A stretch of DNA of 64,000 nucleotides, taken from JADLGJ01 sp031423615. Its GTDB lineage: Bacteria; Omnitrophota; Gorgyraeia; Zapsychrales; JANLHA01. How positions within the stretch are numbered: the stretch's first letter is position 1; every line of letters starts with the position of its first letter. A program made the position numbers and the translations under genes. Below, piece by piece: positions 26,753 to 34,764 of the stretch. The DNA is taken from assembly GCA_031423615.1 (NCBI GenBank), contig JANPFV010000104.1, positions 56,326-120,325 on the forward strand, given 5' to 3'. The notes beneath the pieces are model-generated. The model worked only from the letters and a program-made list of their open reading frames with translations, searched no databases and was not told the DNA's origin.

Positions 26753-27713
26753 AAGCAAAATAAAAAAGATCCTCGTTGTTTCTCTGAGTAATATCGGCGA
26801 TGTGATTTTGACTTTTCCGGTCATTGATATTTTAATGCGTGATTTCCCCGACACACAAATCGATGTGGTTGTCGGTCCCAAAGCTGAAAATTTAATTAAG
26901 GGACATCCTGGTTTGAGAAAAGTTTCTCTTTACCGCCGTGAACAGTCTCCTGTCGATACCTTGAAATGGTTGCAGGAGATGAAGACTCAACACTATGATC
27001 TGGCGGTAGATTTACGAAATTCCGCCATTCCTTTTTTGGTTTTCGCGAAACATAAAACGCCACTTATGATAGCGCGGCCCAAAGGCCATATGCGTCAGCA
27101 GCATTTATCGCGGTTAAAATTGGTATACGATTACTCCTCGGAGTCCCGCCCTAAAGAGGCCTTTTTTATTTCAGAGAATGACAAAAATGTTGTGGGAAAA
27201 CTTTTAAATGCGATAGGAAGTTTTGTCGTTATCGCTCCGGGGTCGCGGGCTGAAAACAAGCGCTGGCGCGAAGATGGTTTTGCCAAGCTCGCTGACTATC
27301 TGGGGGATCAGTACAACGTAAAGATTGTGTTTGTGGGGGATGAAAACGATATTGAAGTTGTGGCCCGCATCAAGAGTTTAATGAAAAATCATTCTTTGGA
27401 TTTGACCAACCAGTTGACGCTTGCACAATTGGGAGGGGTGTTAACATTGTCCCGTCTGGCGGTGGTCAATGACAGTGCGCCCATGCATTTGGCGAGTTAT
27501 CTGGATGTTCCCGTGGCTGCATTTTTCGGTCCCACCGATCCCAAGAAATATGGGCCGTGGGGTAAAGAAAATATTGTCATTCAAAAAAATGGCGATTGCG
27601 CGGCTTGCCACGGTAAAAAGAATTATCTTCATGACTGCATGCAGGCCATTGGTTTTGAAGATGCGTTTTCTATTTTAGAGTCGTGGCTTAAAGGGACTTT
27701 AAATGGGAAATAA
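26742..27713 (+). CDS. GT9 heptosyltransferase-like protein (second of three)
   Basis: 323 residues. KILVVSLSNIGDVILTFPVIDIL marks the N-terminal acceptor domain. The donor domain shows VIAPGSRAENKRWREDGFAKLAD and RLAVVNDSAPMHLASYLDVP followed by AAFFGPTDPKKYGPWG. The C-terminal Cys pair is in DCAACHGKK and HDCMQ. It diverges clearly from its neighbours, so this is a family expansion rather than an assembly duplicate. The start overlaps the preceding gene and the end overlaps the next. Exact acceptor unknown. Confidence 0.87.
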   Translation: MFDKSKIKKILVVSLSNIGDVILTFPVIDILMRDFPDTQIDVVVGPKAENLIKGHPGLRKVSLYRREQSPVDTLKWLQEMKTQHYDLAVDLRNSAIPFLVFAKHKTPLMIARPKGHMRQQHLSRLKLVYDYSSESRPKEAFFISENDKNVVGKLLNAIGSFVVIAPGSRAENKRWREDGFAKLADYLGDQYNVKIVFVGDENDIEVVARIKSLMKNHSLDLTNQLTLAQLGGVLTLSRLAVVNDSAPMHLASYLDVPVAAFFGPTDPKKYGPWGKENIVIQKNGDCAACHGKKNYLHDCMQAIGFEDAFSILESWLKGTLNGK

Positions 27714-28746
27714 AAAAATGAACATTCTTGTCGTGCGGACCGACCGGATCGGGGATGTGGTTTTGACCACCGCCGCCGTGCGCGCCTTGCGTAAAAATTA
27801 TCCCGACAGCCGCATTGCCATATTGGTCGCTCCCGGAACGCAGGATTTGGTGGAGGGTAATCCCGACATTGACGAAGTCATTGTCCATGACCGTAGGATC
27901 CAGTGGAGCTTGTTTAAGCAGGCGATGAATTTGCGCCAGCATAAATTTGACTGGGCGATCATTTTTCATACCAAGAAGTGGACGAATCTTTTGTGTTTTT
28001 TCGCGGGCATTCCCCGTCGAACCGGTTATTGCAATGAAAAGCTGGGATTTCTTTTGACGGAGCGTGTTCCCGATGATCGCGCAGCCGGAATCAAGCATGA
28101 AGCGCAATACTGTTTAGACATTCTCAATTATGTGGGTGTGCCCGCGCCCTTGTCGGAAATGCAATGTGTCATTCCTATAAATGCTCAATCGGACGCATGG
28201 GCGCAGAAGTGGTTTGCGGATCATAATGTCAACCCCAAGGAATTCATTATTGTCAATCCTTCGGCCAGCGATCCGGGACGGCAATGGCCGGCGGAACGTT
28301 TTGCTAAGATTATTGAAATTCTTCAATCCAAAAATATCGGTCCAATTGCGGTCATCGGTACAAAAAAAGATGTGGCCGCGGAAAAAGTCCTCTCCTTAGT
28401 CAAGTCAACCGATACGATCCGGGTTCTTGACTTACGAGGGCAGACGACTATGACGCAGCTCATTGCCCTTCTGCGCCAATGCCGGATGCTTATTTCCAAC
28501 GATACCGGTCCGGTCCATATTGCCGCCGCTCTGAAAAAACCCGTGGTCTCGATCTTTACCCGCGATGAACCAGGTATAAACCCCGAAAGATGGCGGCCAT
28601 TGGGTTCAACGGTCAAGGTTGTTATAACTCCTGTTAAGGGAATGATTTCCAATTATAAAGCAAAGGCCATCGATTATAGTTATTTGAACGCCATTCCCGT
28701 TGAGAGTGTCTGGGAAGCTGTTGACGCCCTCTTGAAACTGTGTTAA
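27703..28746 (+). CDS. GT9 heptosyltransferase-like protein (third of three)
   Basis: 347 residues from ATG 27703, with AAAGGG upstream; ATG 27718 (MNILVVRTDRIGDVV) is possible. GT9 motifs are ILVVRTDRIGDVVLTTAAVRAL, IDEVIVHDRR, VNPSASDPGRQWPAERFAKI, and LISNDTGPVHIAAALKKPVVSIF. It lacks the Cys-rich tail of the two preceding genes and ends with a longer segment after GINPERWRPLG. This resembles the branch that includes lipopolysaccharide heptosyltransferase II-like and RfaQ proteins. Precise acceptor is unknown. Confidence 0.87.
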   Translation: MGNKKMNILVVRTDRIGDVVLTTAAVRALRKNYPDSRIAILVAPGTQDLVEGNPDIDEVIVHDRRIQWSLFKQAMNLRQHKFDWAIIFHTKKWTNLLCFFAGIPRRTGYCNEKLGFLLTERVPDDRAAGIKHEAQYCLDILNYVGVPAPLSEMQCVIPINAQSDAWAQKWFADHNVNPKEFIIVNPSASDPGRQWPAERFAKIIEILQSKNIGPIAVIGTKKDVAAEKVLSLVKSTDTIRVLDLRGQTTMTQLIALLRQCRMLISNDTGPVHIAAALKKPVVSIFTRDEPGINPERWRPLGSTVKVVITPVKGMISNYKAKAIDYSYLNAIPVESVWEAVDALLKLC

Positions 28747-28788
28747 AATCCACACTTCATTTTAGATCAATCAATCTTCTCTATTATT

Positions 28789-29826
28789 ATGACTGCATAC
28801 AAACAGTTAATATCCAATTTTAAGCGGAAAAGGATTTTGGTCGTGGGAGATGTTATTCTTGACCAGCATATCCGCGGGACAGTTAGCCGGATTTCTCCCG
28901 AAGCGCCGGTGCCCATTGTTCTGCAAAATGGGGAAACGACATTCAGTCCGGGCGGGGCCGCCAATGTGGCCAGCAATCTTCGCAGTTTGGGAGCCCGTGT
29001 CACCTTGGTGGGACGTATCGGGAAAGACAGCGATGGAAAACTTTTTCTTCAGTGTCTCAAAAAGGGCGGTATTTCCACCAAAGGAATTTTTCAAGATTCG
29101 CAGATTCCGACGATTGTCAAAACACGAATTGTTGTCCAGCATCAGCAGGTTTTGCGTTTAGACCGCGAAAAGGTCGAAAATAGTTTGAATGAAAGATTTT
29201 TAGCCAGGATAAAAAAATTTTTGCAAAAGTCTATTGCCGCTTATGACGCCGTTATTTTGTCGGATTATGGGAAAGGTTTGTTGTGTAAAGAACTTTTGGA
29301 ATTTATTTTTAATCTGGCGCGCGAGCACGATAAAATCTTGACCGTCGACCCTAAGGTAGAACATTTTTCCTATTATCAGGGGGCGACGTCGATTACGCCG
29401 AATCGCAAAGAAGCAGAAAATGCCATCCGCAATATCAAGATTACCCACTCCCTAAGTCATCGTTTGGGCTTAAACAGTGACCGATTAGACACTTTAGCCG
29501 ACGTGGAACGCGCCGGAGAGCAGCTCCTTAAATTTCTTAAACTTCAATCGCTTTTGATCACTTTAGGCGAGCAGGGAATGTGCATTTTTGAAAAGGGTAA
29601 GAAGTCGATCCAGATTTCGACGCGGGCGCGGGAAGTTTTTGATGTCACCGGCGCCGGGGACACGGTCATTGCGGTCTTTACTCTCGCTTTGAGTACGGGC
29701 GCGACCAAGTTTCAGGCCGCGGATCTGGCCAACTACGCGGCTGGCATTGTCGTCGGGAAAATGGGGGCGGTCGCGGTCAGCCGTAAAGAATTGTTGGATG
29801 CTATAAAACATCATGGGACAAAATAA
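28789..29826 (+). CDS. rfaE1: D-glycero-beta-D-manno-heptose-7-phosphate kinase (HldE kinase domain)
   Basis: 345 residues of the PfkB/ribokinase fold. Phosphorylates heptose 7-phosphate at C1 on the way to ADP-heptose. VVGDVILDQHIRGTVSRISPEAP is the RfaE N-terminal signature. GGAANVASNLRSLGA, VILSDYGKGLL, the nucleotide segment LITLGEQGMC, and the catalytic VTGAGDTVIAVF follow. The nucleotidyltransferase half of bifunctional HldE is absent, so this is the separate-kinase arrangement; the partner adenylyltransferase is not in this window. It lies after four GT9 domains that would use the product. Confidence 0.92.
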   Translation: MTAYKQLISNFKRKRILVVGDVILDQHIRGTVSRISPEAPVPIVLQNGETTFSPGGAANVASNLRSLGARVTLVGRIGKDSDGKLFLQCLKKGGISTKGIFQDSQIPTIVKTRIVVQHQQVLRLDREKVENSLNERFLARIKKFLQKSIAAYDAVILSDYGKGLLCKELLEFIFNLAREHDKILTVDPKVEHFSYYQGATSITPNRKEAENAIRNIKITHSLSHRLGLNSDRLDTLADVERAGEQLLKFLKLQSLLITLGEQGMCIFEKGKKSIQISTRAREVFDVTGAGDTVIAVFTLALSTGATKFQAADLANYAAGIVVGKMGAVAVSRKELLDAIKHHGTK

Positions 29827-29829
29827 TTC

Positions 29830-30564
29830 ATGAAGGCCATGGGTGTCATCCCGGCACGTTGGGCTTCGACCCGTTTCGAAGGGAAAATGCTCGCCGTTTT
29901 AAATGGACGTCCCTTGATTGAACACGTTTGGCGGCAGGCCAAACGGTGCCATGTTCTTGAAGATATTCTCATTGCCTGCGACGACGACCGGATTTTAAAA
30001 ACGGCCCGGAGTTTTGGTGCCAACGCCGTGAGGACAGCTTCCGATCATGAGTCGGGAACGGATCGCATTGCCGAAGCAGTGACAAGAATTTCTACGGATG
30101 TGGTGATAAATATTCAAGGTGATGAACCCTTGATCGATCCGTCCGTGATCGACCGCTTGGCCAAAGTATTGCTCGCTGACCCAGCGCTTCCCATGGCGAC
30201 GGTGATCAAACGGATCACAAAGGAAGACGATCTTGAAAATCCTAATGTCGTCAAAGTGGTGATTGATCTTCAGCAGAACGCTCTGTATTTTTCTCGCTCG
30301 CCGATGCCCTTTCAGCGAGAGAAGAAGCCGTTTCAAGACAGTATTTATTATAAGCACTTGGGTCTCTATGGTTATCATAAAGATTTTTTGTTAGGGTTTA
30401 AAACATTGCCTTATTCCGCATTGGAAGCAACAGAAAAATTAGAGCAGCTTCGCGTTTTGGATGCGGGTTATAAAATTAAAACGATTGAAACCGATCATGA
30501 CAGCATCGGCGTTGACACCCCGGAAGATCTTCAGCGCGTCGCAGGGATGATGAAAGGCAAATAG
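29830..30564 (+). CDS. kdsB: CMP-Kdo synthetase
   Basis: 244 residues. Couples Kdo to CTP, giving the donor used by WaaA. Visible are GVIPARWASTRFEGKMLA at the N-terminus, AVRTASDHESGTDRIAEA, and INIQGDEPLIDPSVID with the Mg-binding Asp. YFSRSPMPF, HLGLYGYHKDFLL and EKLEQLRVLDAGYKI complete the family pattern. The stop codon directly abuts the ATG of kdsA. The start lies 4 bases after the kinase stop. Confidence 0.96.
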   Translation: MKAMGVIPARWASTRFEGKMLAVLNGRPLIEHVWRQAKRCHVLEDILIACDDDRILKTARSFGANAVRTASDHESGTDRIAEAVTRISTDVVINIQGDEPLIDPSVIDRLAKVLLADPALPMATVIKRITKEDDLENPNVVKVVIDLQQNALYFSRSPMPFQREKKPFQDSIYYKHLGLYGYHKDFLLGFKTLPYSALEATEKLEQLRVLDAGYKIKTIETDHDSIGVDTPEDLQRVAGMMKGK

Positions 30565-31392
30565 ATGGTCAAGAAAATCAAATTGGGAAAAATTATTTTC
30601 GGCGGGAGCAATCCCTTTGTTCTTATCGCGGGACCGTGCGTTATTGAAAGCAAGGATATTGTTTTTAAGATTGCCGAAAAATTGCTCAAGATGACGCGTC
30701 AACTGGATATTCCTTTTGTTTTTAAGGCCAGCTATGACAAAGCCAATCGTACGTCGATGGGGTCTTTCCGCGGCCCGGGTCTGTCCGCGGGTTTGAAAAT
30801 TTTAGCGCAAGTAAAAAAAGAATTTGGCGTGGCGGTTTTAAGCGATGCTCACAGCGCTGAAGAAATGCCTTGTGCCGGCGAAGTTTTGGATATTATCCAG
30901 ATCCCGGCGTTTCTCTGCCGGCAAACCGACATTGTTGTTGCGGCCGGAAAAACCGGTAAAATCATTAATGTTAAAAAAGGGCAATTCCTTGCTCCGTGGG
31001 ATATGGCATCCGTCGTAAAAAAGCTGGAAAAAACCGGTAATGATAAAATTCTTTTAACGGAGCGGGGAGTAAGTTTTGGTTATAATAATTTAGTCACAGA
31101 TTTTCGTTCGCTGGCGATCATGCGTTCGTTAGGTTATCCCGTCGTTTTTGACGCGTCGCACAGCGTCCAGCAGCCGGGCGGATTGGGTGAAACATCGGGC
31201 GGCAAAAGCGAATTCATTCCCCTTTTGGCGCGTTGCGCTGTCGCCGCAGGATGCGATGCCATTTTTACCGAAACCCATTTGGACCCTTCGCGGGCCCTTT
31301 CCGACGGGCCCAACATGATCCCGTTAGGCCAATTGGCCAGCCTTTTAAAAAAATTAAAGGAAATAGATGCGATCGTGAAGAAATCCATTTAA
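30565..31392 (+). CDS. kdsA: Kdo-8-phosphate synthase, metal-dependent type
   Basis: 275 residues. Condenses phosphoenolpyruvate with arabinose 5-phosphate. VLIAGPCVIESKD carries Cys25 in the position used as a metal ligand by metallo-KdsA of the Aquifex type; the metal-free E. coli type has Asn there. Further motifs are FKASYDKANRTSMGSFRGPG, IPAFLCRQTD, NVKKGQFLAPWDM, FDASHSVQQPGG and FTETHLDPSRALSDGPNM. AAAGG upstream within kdsB serves as ribosome-binding site. Confidence 0.95.
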   Translation: MVKKIKLGKIIFGGSNPFVLIAGPCVIESKDIVFKIAEKLLKMTRQLDIPFVFKASYDKANRTSMGSFRGPGLSAGLKILAQVKKEFGVAVLSDAHSAEEMPCAGEVLDIIQIPAFLCRQTDIVVAAGKTGKIINVKKGQFLAPWDMASVVKKLEKTGNDKILLTERGVSFGYNNLVTDFRSLAIMRSLGYPVVFDASHSVQQPGGLGETSGGKSEFIPLLARCAVAAGCDAIFTETHLDPSRALSDGPNMIPLGQLASLLKKLKEIDAIVKKSI

Positions 31393-31425
31393 TGACCAAC
31401 GCTTAAATACCATTTGAATATATTT

Positions 31426-32382
31426 ATGTTAAACAAAGCCAAAGAAGTTATTGAGATTGAAGCGCAGGCTGTGCGGGCCTTGGCCCAGCGCCTCGATAAG
31501 AATTTTATTAAAGCCATCGATGTGATCGTCAAGTGCCAAGGGCGGGTCATTGTGGTGGGAATGGGCAAGACCGGTCTCATCGGCCGGAAGATTGCGGCCA
31601 CATTATCATCGACGGGAACGCCCAGTATTTTTATTCACAGCGCGGAAGCTGTGCATGGCGATTTGGGGCAGGTCACCCCGGCGGATGTTTTGATCATCAT
31701 TTCCAACAGCGGTGAGACCGAAGAGACAAATCGTCTTTTGCCGTTATTAAAAAAGATCGGGGCGATAGCGATTGCCATGACGGGAAATCGCAAATCCAGT
31801 TTGGCAAAATTCAGCGATGTCGTTCTGGATGTTTCCGTCGAGAAAGAAGGTTGTCCTCTGGGATTGGCTCCGATGGCCTCGACGACGACGACCTTGGTCA
31901 TGGGCGATGCTTTGGCGGCCTGTTTGATTGTCAAAAAGGGTTTTCGCAAAGAGGATTTTGCATTTTATCATCCGGGGGGAGCGTTAGGCCGCCGTTTGCT
32001 GCTCAAGGTCGAAGACTTGATGCGCAAGGGTGAGCATTTCCCGAAAGTGGGAAAGGAAAGAAAAGTCCAAGATGTGCTTTTGGCGATCACCAAGGCGCGC
32101 TGCGGCTCGGCGTGCATTGTCGACGCCAAAGGTCGATTGCTGGGTATTTTTACCGACGGCGATCTGCGCCGGCATTTGGAAGAAGGCTCGGATGTCTTGC
32201 AGAAAACTGTCAAAGGGGTTATGACCAAGAACCCGACAACGATTTTGCAAAGCAAACTGGCCGCGGAAGCTTTTGCTCTTTTGAAAGAAAAGAAGATCGA
32301 TGAGCTTCCTGTCGTCGATGACAAAGGACGGGCCGTGGGGCTCTTGGATATTCAGGATCTTTTGAAAGCGGGGTTAATTTAA
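31426..32382 (+). CDS. kdsD: Arabinose-5-phosphate isomerase
   Basis: 318 residues from ATG 31426; a TTG at 31414 would add four. Interconverts ribulose 5-phosphate and arabinose 5-phosphate, feeding KdsA. The SIS domain has VVGMGKTGLIGRKIAATLSS, HSAEAVHGDLG and IISNSGETEET, with LGLAPMASTTTTLVMGDALA near its end. Two C-terminal CBS domains occupy about 205-318 (ITKARCGSACIVD...GIFTDGDLRR, then LKEKKIDELPVVDD). It overlaps kdsC by one base. Confidence 0.95.
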   Translation: MLNKAKEVIEIEAQAVRALAQRLDKNFIKAIDVIVKCQGRVIVVGMGKTGLIGRKIAATLSSTGTPSIFIHSAEAVHGDLGQVTPADVLIIISNSGETEETNRLLPLLKKIGAIAIAMTGNRKSSLAKFSDVVLDVSVEKEGCPLGLAPMASTTTTLVMGDALAACLIVKKGFRKEDFAFYHPGGALGRRLLLKVEDLMRKGEHFPKVGKERKVQDVLLAITKARCGSACIVDAKGRLLGIFTDGDLRRHLEEGSDVLQKTVKGVMTKNPTTILQSKLAAEAFALLKEKKIDELPVVDDKGRAVGLLDIQDLLKAGLI

Positions 32383-32903
32383 TGGATTCCATGTTGAAGG
32401 AAAGAATTAAGAAAATTAAAGTTCTGGCCCTGGATATCGATGGCGTTTTAACCGACGGCAAAATTATCGTGGACAGTCAAGGTGGGGAAATAAAGAATTT
32501 TGATGTGCAGGACGGGTTTGGCATGGTGGTGATGCGTAAGGCGGGATTTAAAATTGCGATCATCACGGCGCGCAATTCCCGGCCGGTGGATTTTCGCGCC
32601 CGGGATTTGCACGTCGACAAAGTTTATCAGGATGCTTTTCCTAAGATAGAATATTACAAGCGTATGCTAAAAGACTTGGGTGTTTCCGACGAAGACGTTT
32701 GTTATATGGGGGATGATCTTCCCGACCTGGGTGTTTTAAAACAAGTCGGTTTTGCCGTCAGTGTCCCCAATGGTGTCGAAGAAGTCAAAAGAACCGTGCA
32801 CTATATCACGCATAAAGCTGGCGGCCATGGTGCGGTCAGGGAAGTCATTGAGATCATTTTAAAAACGCAGGACAAATGGGACGGGATTTTAGCGGCCTTA
32901 TGA
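32382..32903 (+). CDS. kdsC: Kdo-8-phosphate phosphatase
   Basis: 173 residues, a HAD-superfamily enzyme without a cap domain. Removes phosphate from Kdo 8-phosphate. The nucleophile Asp18 and acid/base Asp20 are in LALDIDGVLTDG, Ser/Thr motif II is in IITARNS, and motif III is in YMGDDLPDLGVLKQVG. C-terminal KAGGHGAVREVIE is the KdsC signature. All four enzymes from ribulose 5-phosphate to CMP-Kdo are now present as kdsB-kdsA-kdsD-kdsC. Its stop overlaps the next ATG. Confidence 0.95.
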   Translation: MDSMLKERIKKIKVLALDIDGVLTDGKIIVDSQGGEIKNFDVQDGFGMVVMRKAGFKIAIITARNSRPVDFRARDLHVDKVYQDAFPKIEYYKRMLKDLGVSDEDVCYMGDDLPDLGVLKQVGFAVSVPNGVEEVKRTVHYITHKAGGHGAVREVIEIILKTQDKWDGILAAL

Positions 32904-33721
32904 AAAAACTATTCCCTTTTTTATTTTTTATTTTTCTTGCCGCGCCCGCATCGGCCCAGCGGGGTGCTCAGCAATTCGAAAAATTCAATCTCCAGGGCTA
33001 TACCGACGCCGGGGTCAAGGCCTGGGATGTCAAGGGCGACACGGCGCAGATCGAAGGAAACAAGGTCAACATGAACAATGTCGACGCCAACCGGTATGGC
33101 GAACAGCGGGTTAATCTGACCGCGGCCAGAGGGACATTGGATAAAGCGAACGGCAATGTCCATTTGGAGCAGGATGTTGTCATTACTTCCCAAAACAACG
33201 GTGGCCAACTTAAGACGGATTATTTAGACTGGGACAAAAATAAGGACATCGTAAAAACTGATGCACCGGTTGTCATTACTGATCCGGCCCAGGGCATGAC
33301 CGCGACGGGCATTGGATTGAAAGCTCATCCGGGATTGCAGACCGCGCAGATGCAGGAAGATGTTAAGGTCACGGTTGTTTCCCAAAAAACGAATGTCCAG
33401 ACCGTTACCATCACTTGCGACGGCCCGATGGAAATCGATCAAAAAAAGAACAAAGCCACTTTTACCAAGAATGTTGTTGCTGTCGAAACGGATCGGACAT
33501 TGAAGGCGGACTTGATGGAAGTCTTTTTTGATCCGGTGACTAATAAAATTAAAGAAGCCGTGTGTACGGGCCATGTGCAAATTCTTCAAGGAGGCAATAT
33601 TACCTATTCGGACAAAGCGGTTTACAACGGCACGGATCAAACTTTGACCTTGGTCGGCCGGCCGAAGCTCATTATGGTCACGGGTGACAAGGGAATCATG
33701 CCGAATTTAAAGGAAAAATAA
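32900..33721 (+). CDS. Periplasmic LPS-transport protein with LptC-like and LptA-like halves
   Basis: 273 residues from ATG 32900 (ATGA overlap with kdsC). It has a cleavable signal peptide (KKLFPFLFFIFLAAPASAQ, cut after about residue 20). Residues 35-150 read like an LptC/LPS-assembly module (VNLTAARGTLDKANGNVHLE, QDVVITSQNN, LDWDKNKDIVKTDAPVVI). Residues 160-270 read like LptA/OstA (ITCDGPMEIDQKKNKATFTK, TDRTLKADLMEVFFD, and AVYNGTDQTLTLVGRPKLI). LptA bridges the periplasm between LptC and LptD. The short spacing to lptB supports the role. Calling the N-terminal half LptC-like is an inference. Confidence 0.75.
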   Translation: MKKLFPFLFFIFLAAPASAQRGAQQFEKFNLQGYTDAGVKAWDVKGDTAQIEGNKVNMNNVDANRYGEQRVNLTAARGTLDKANGNVHLEQDVVITSQNNGGQLKTDYLDWDKNKDIVKTDAPVVITDPAQGMTATGIGLKAHPGLQTAQMQEDVKVTVVSQKTNVQTVTITCDGPMEIDQKKNKATFTKNVVAVETDRTLKADLMEVFFDPVTNKIKEAVCTGHVQILQGGNITYSDKAVYNGTDQTLTLVGRPKLIMVTGDKGIMPNLKEK

Positions 33722-33806
33722 ACGCGATATGTAAGTTTTGCTGATTCGACTAGTCAGCAAGCATCAATCATCAATCATAACGATAGATTAAAACTTGCAC
33801 AGGGCG
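33721..33806 (+). repeat. Dispersed intergenic repeat, copy A
   Basis: This copy starts with AACGCGATATGTAAG, has the palindrome GACTAGTC in the middle, and ends in AGATTAAAACTTGCACAGGGCG minus the last few variable bases. It matches copy B (59639-59780) along both flanks at roughly three bases in four. It lacks the long hairpin that copy B carries at the palindrome. It is the only content of the first part of the 221-base gap before lptB. Confidence 0.65.
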
Positions 33807-33886
33807 TAAAATAATTTTTCCCCCTATTTTAAGTTTAAAGAATTTCTAGAATCCGTTAGGCAGGGCCCTTTTTCTTTAAGAAAGTA

Positions 33887-33916
33887 TTGCGAAATTTTTG
33901 AAACGCGGTATATAAT
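33887..33916 (+). promoter_or_regulatory. Sigma-70-type promoter for lptB
   Basis: TTGCGA (33887-33892), an 18-base spacer and a perfect TATAAT (33911-33916). Transcription would start near 33923, giving a leader of about 20 bases with AAAGGA before ATG 33943. Confidence 0.6.
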
Positions 33917-33942
33917 CACTTCTTTGTTGGTTAAAGGACAAA

Positions 33943-34671
33943 ATGTCGCTTCATCTTCTTGAAACGCGGAGTCTCACGAAAAGTTATGGCGGCCGCAAAG
34001 TCGTTGACGGCTTGAGCATTTCGGTGGGACGTTCCGAGATCGTCGGTATTTTGGGTCCTAATGGCGCGGGAAAAACCACATCATTTTATATGATCGTGGG
34101 GATAATCCAGCCGGATTTGGGTCAGATCCATTTTGACCAGATGGACATCACCAAGAAACCGATCCATGAGCGTTGCAAGCTGGGCATGGGATATTTGGCC
34201 CAGGAATCATCGATCTTTCGTAAATTAACTGTTCAGGAAAATATTCTCGCGGTTTTAGAAACCCTGGATATTAGCCCGCGCGAACGTAAGAAACGGCTTA
34301 ACAGTTTGCTTGAAGAATTGAATATCGGGCATTTGGCTAAATCGAAAGCGTATACATTGTCCGGCGGAGAACGCCGCCGTTTGGAAATTACGCGGGCCTT
34401 GGTCACCAATCCATCATTTTTACTGTTGGATGAACCGTTTTCCGGTATCGATCCTATTGTCGTCGCAGAAGCTCAGGACATTATCCGCGATTTGAAGAAA
34501 AAGGGCTTGGGGATTTTGTTGACCGATCACAATGTCCGCGAAACTCTTTCGATCACCGACCGGGCTTATCTCGTCGCCGACGGCAAGCTTTTGATTTCCG
34601 GCACCGCGGAGGATTTGATCAATAATCCCAAGGCCAAGCAGATTTATTTGGGTGAAAAATTTAGGATGTAG
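33943..34671 (+). CDS. lptB: LPS export ABC transporter ATPase
   Basis: 242 residues. Powers extraction of LPS from the inner membrane with LptF/LptG. Walker A is GILGPNGAGKTTSFYMIVG, the Q loop is in YLAQESSIFRKLTVQENI (a strong LptB marker), the signature is LSGGERRRLEITRAL, Walker B is FLLLDEPFSGIDP, and the switch His is in LLTDHNVRETLSI. The C-terminus has GTAEDLINNPKAKQIYLGEKF. LptF/G are not in the window. The gene has its own promoter-like site. It probably marks the end of the envelope cluster. Confidence 0.96.
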   Translation: MSLHLLETRSLTKSYGGRKVVDGLSISVGRSEIVGILGPNGAGKTTSFYMIVGIIQPDLGQIHFDQMDITKKPIHERCKLGMGYLAQESSIFRKLTVQENILAVLETLDISPRERKKRLNSLLEELNIGHLAKSKAYTLSGGERRRLEITRALVTNPSFLLLDEPFSGIDPIVVAEAQDIIRDLKKKGLGILLTDHNVRETLSITDRAYLVADGKLLISGTAEDLINNPKAKQIYLGEKFRM

Positions 34672-34687
34672 AATAAGTCGTAATGAG

Positions 34688-34717
34688 AACCCCTCGTCCC
34701 GTGCAGGGATTCGGGTT
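34688..34717 (+). promoter_or_regulatory. Two-part hairpin between lptB and tig
   Basis: AACCC (34688-34692) pairs with GGGTT (34713-34717), and TCCC (34697-34700) pairs with GGGA (34706-34709), with an internal loop between. No T tract follows. It may end lptB transcription or lie in the tig leader. Confidence 0.35.
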
Positions 34718-34764
34718 TGGGTGTACTTAACGGTATAAACCAGATAAAAAAGAGGACATCAATA

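Noticed and set aside
25721..28746. Assembly duplication of heptosyltransferase genes
   Set aside because: The three genes differ through most of their sequence and in their C-terminal Cys content, which fits old paralogues.
34681..34764. Small RNA gene between lptB and tig
   Set aside because: There is a two-part hairpin, but no clear promoter or terminator pair, so only the hairpin is reported.
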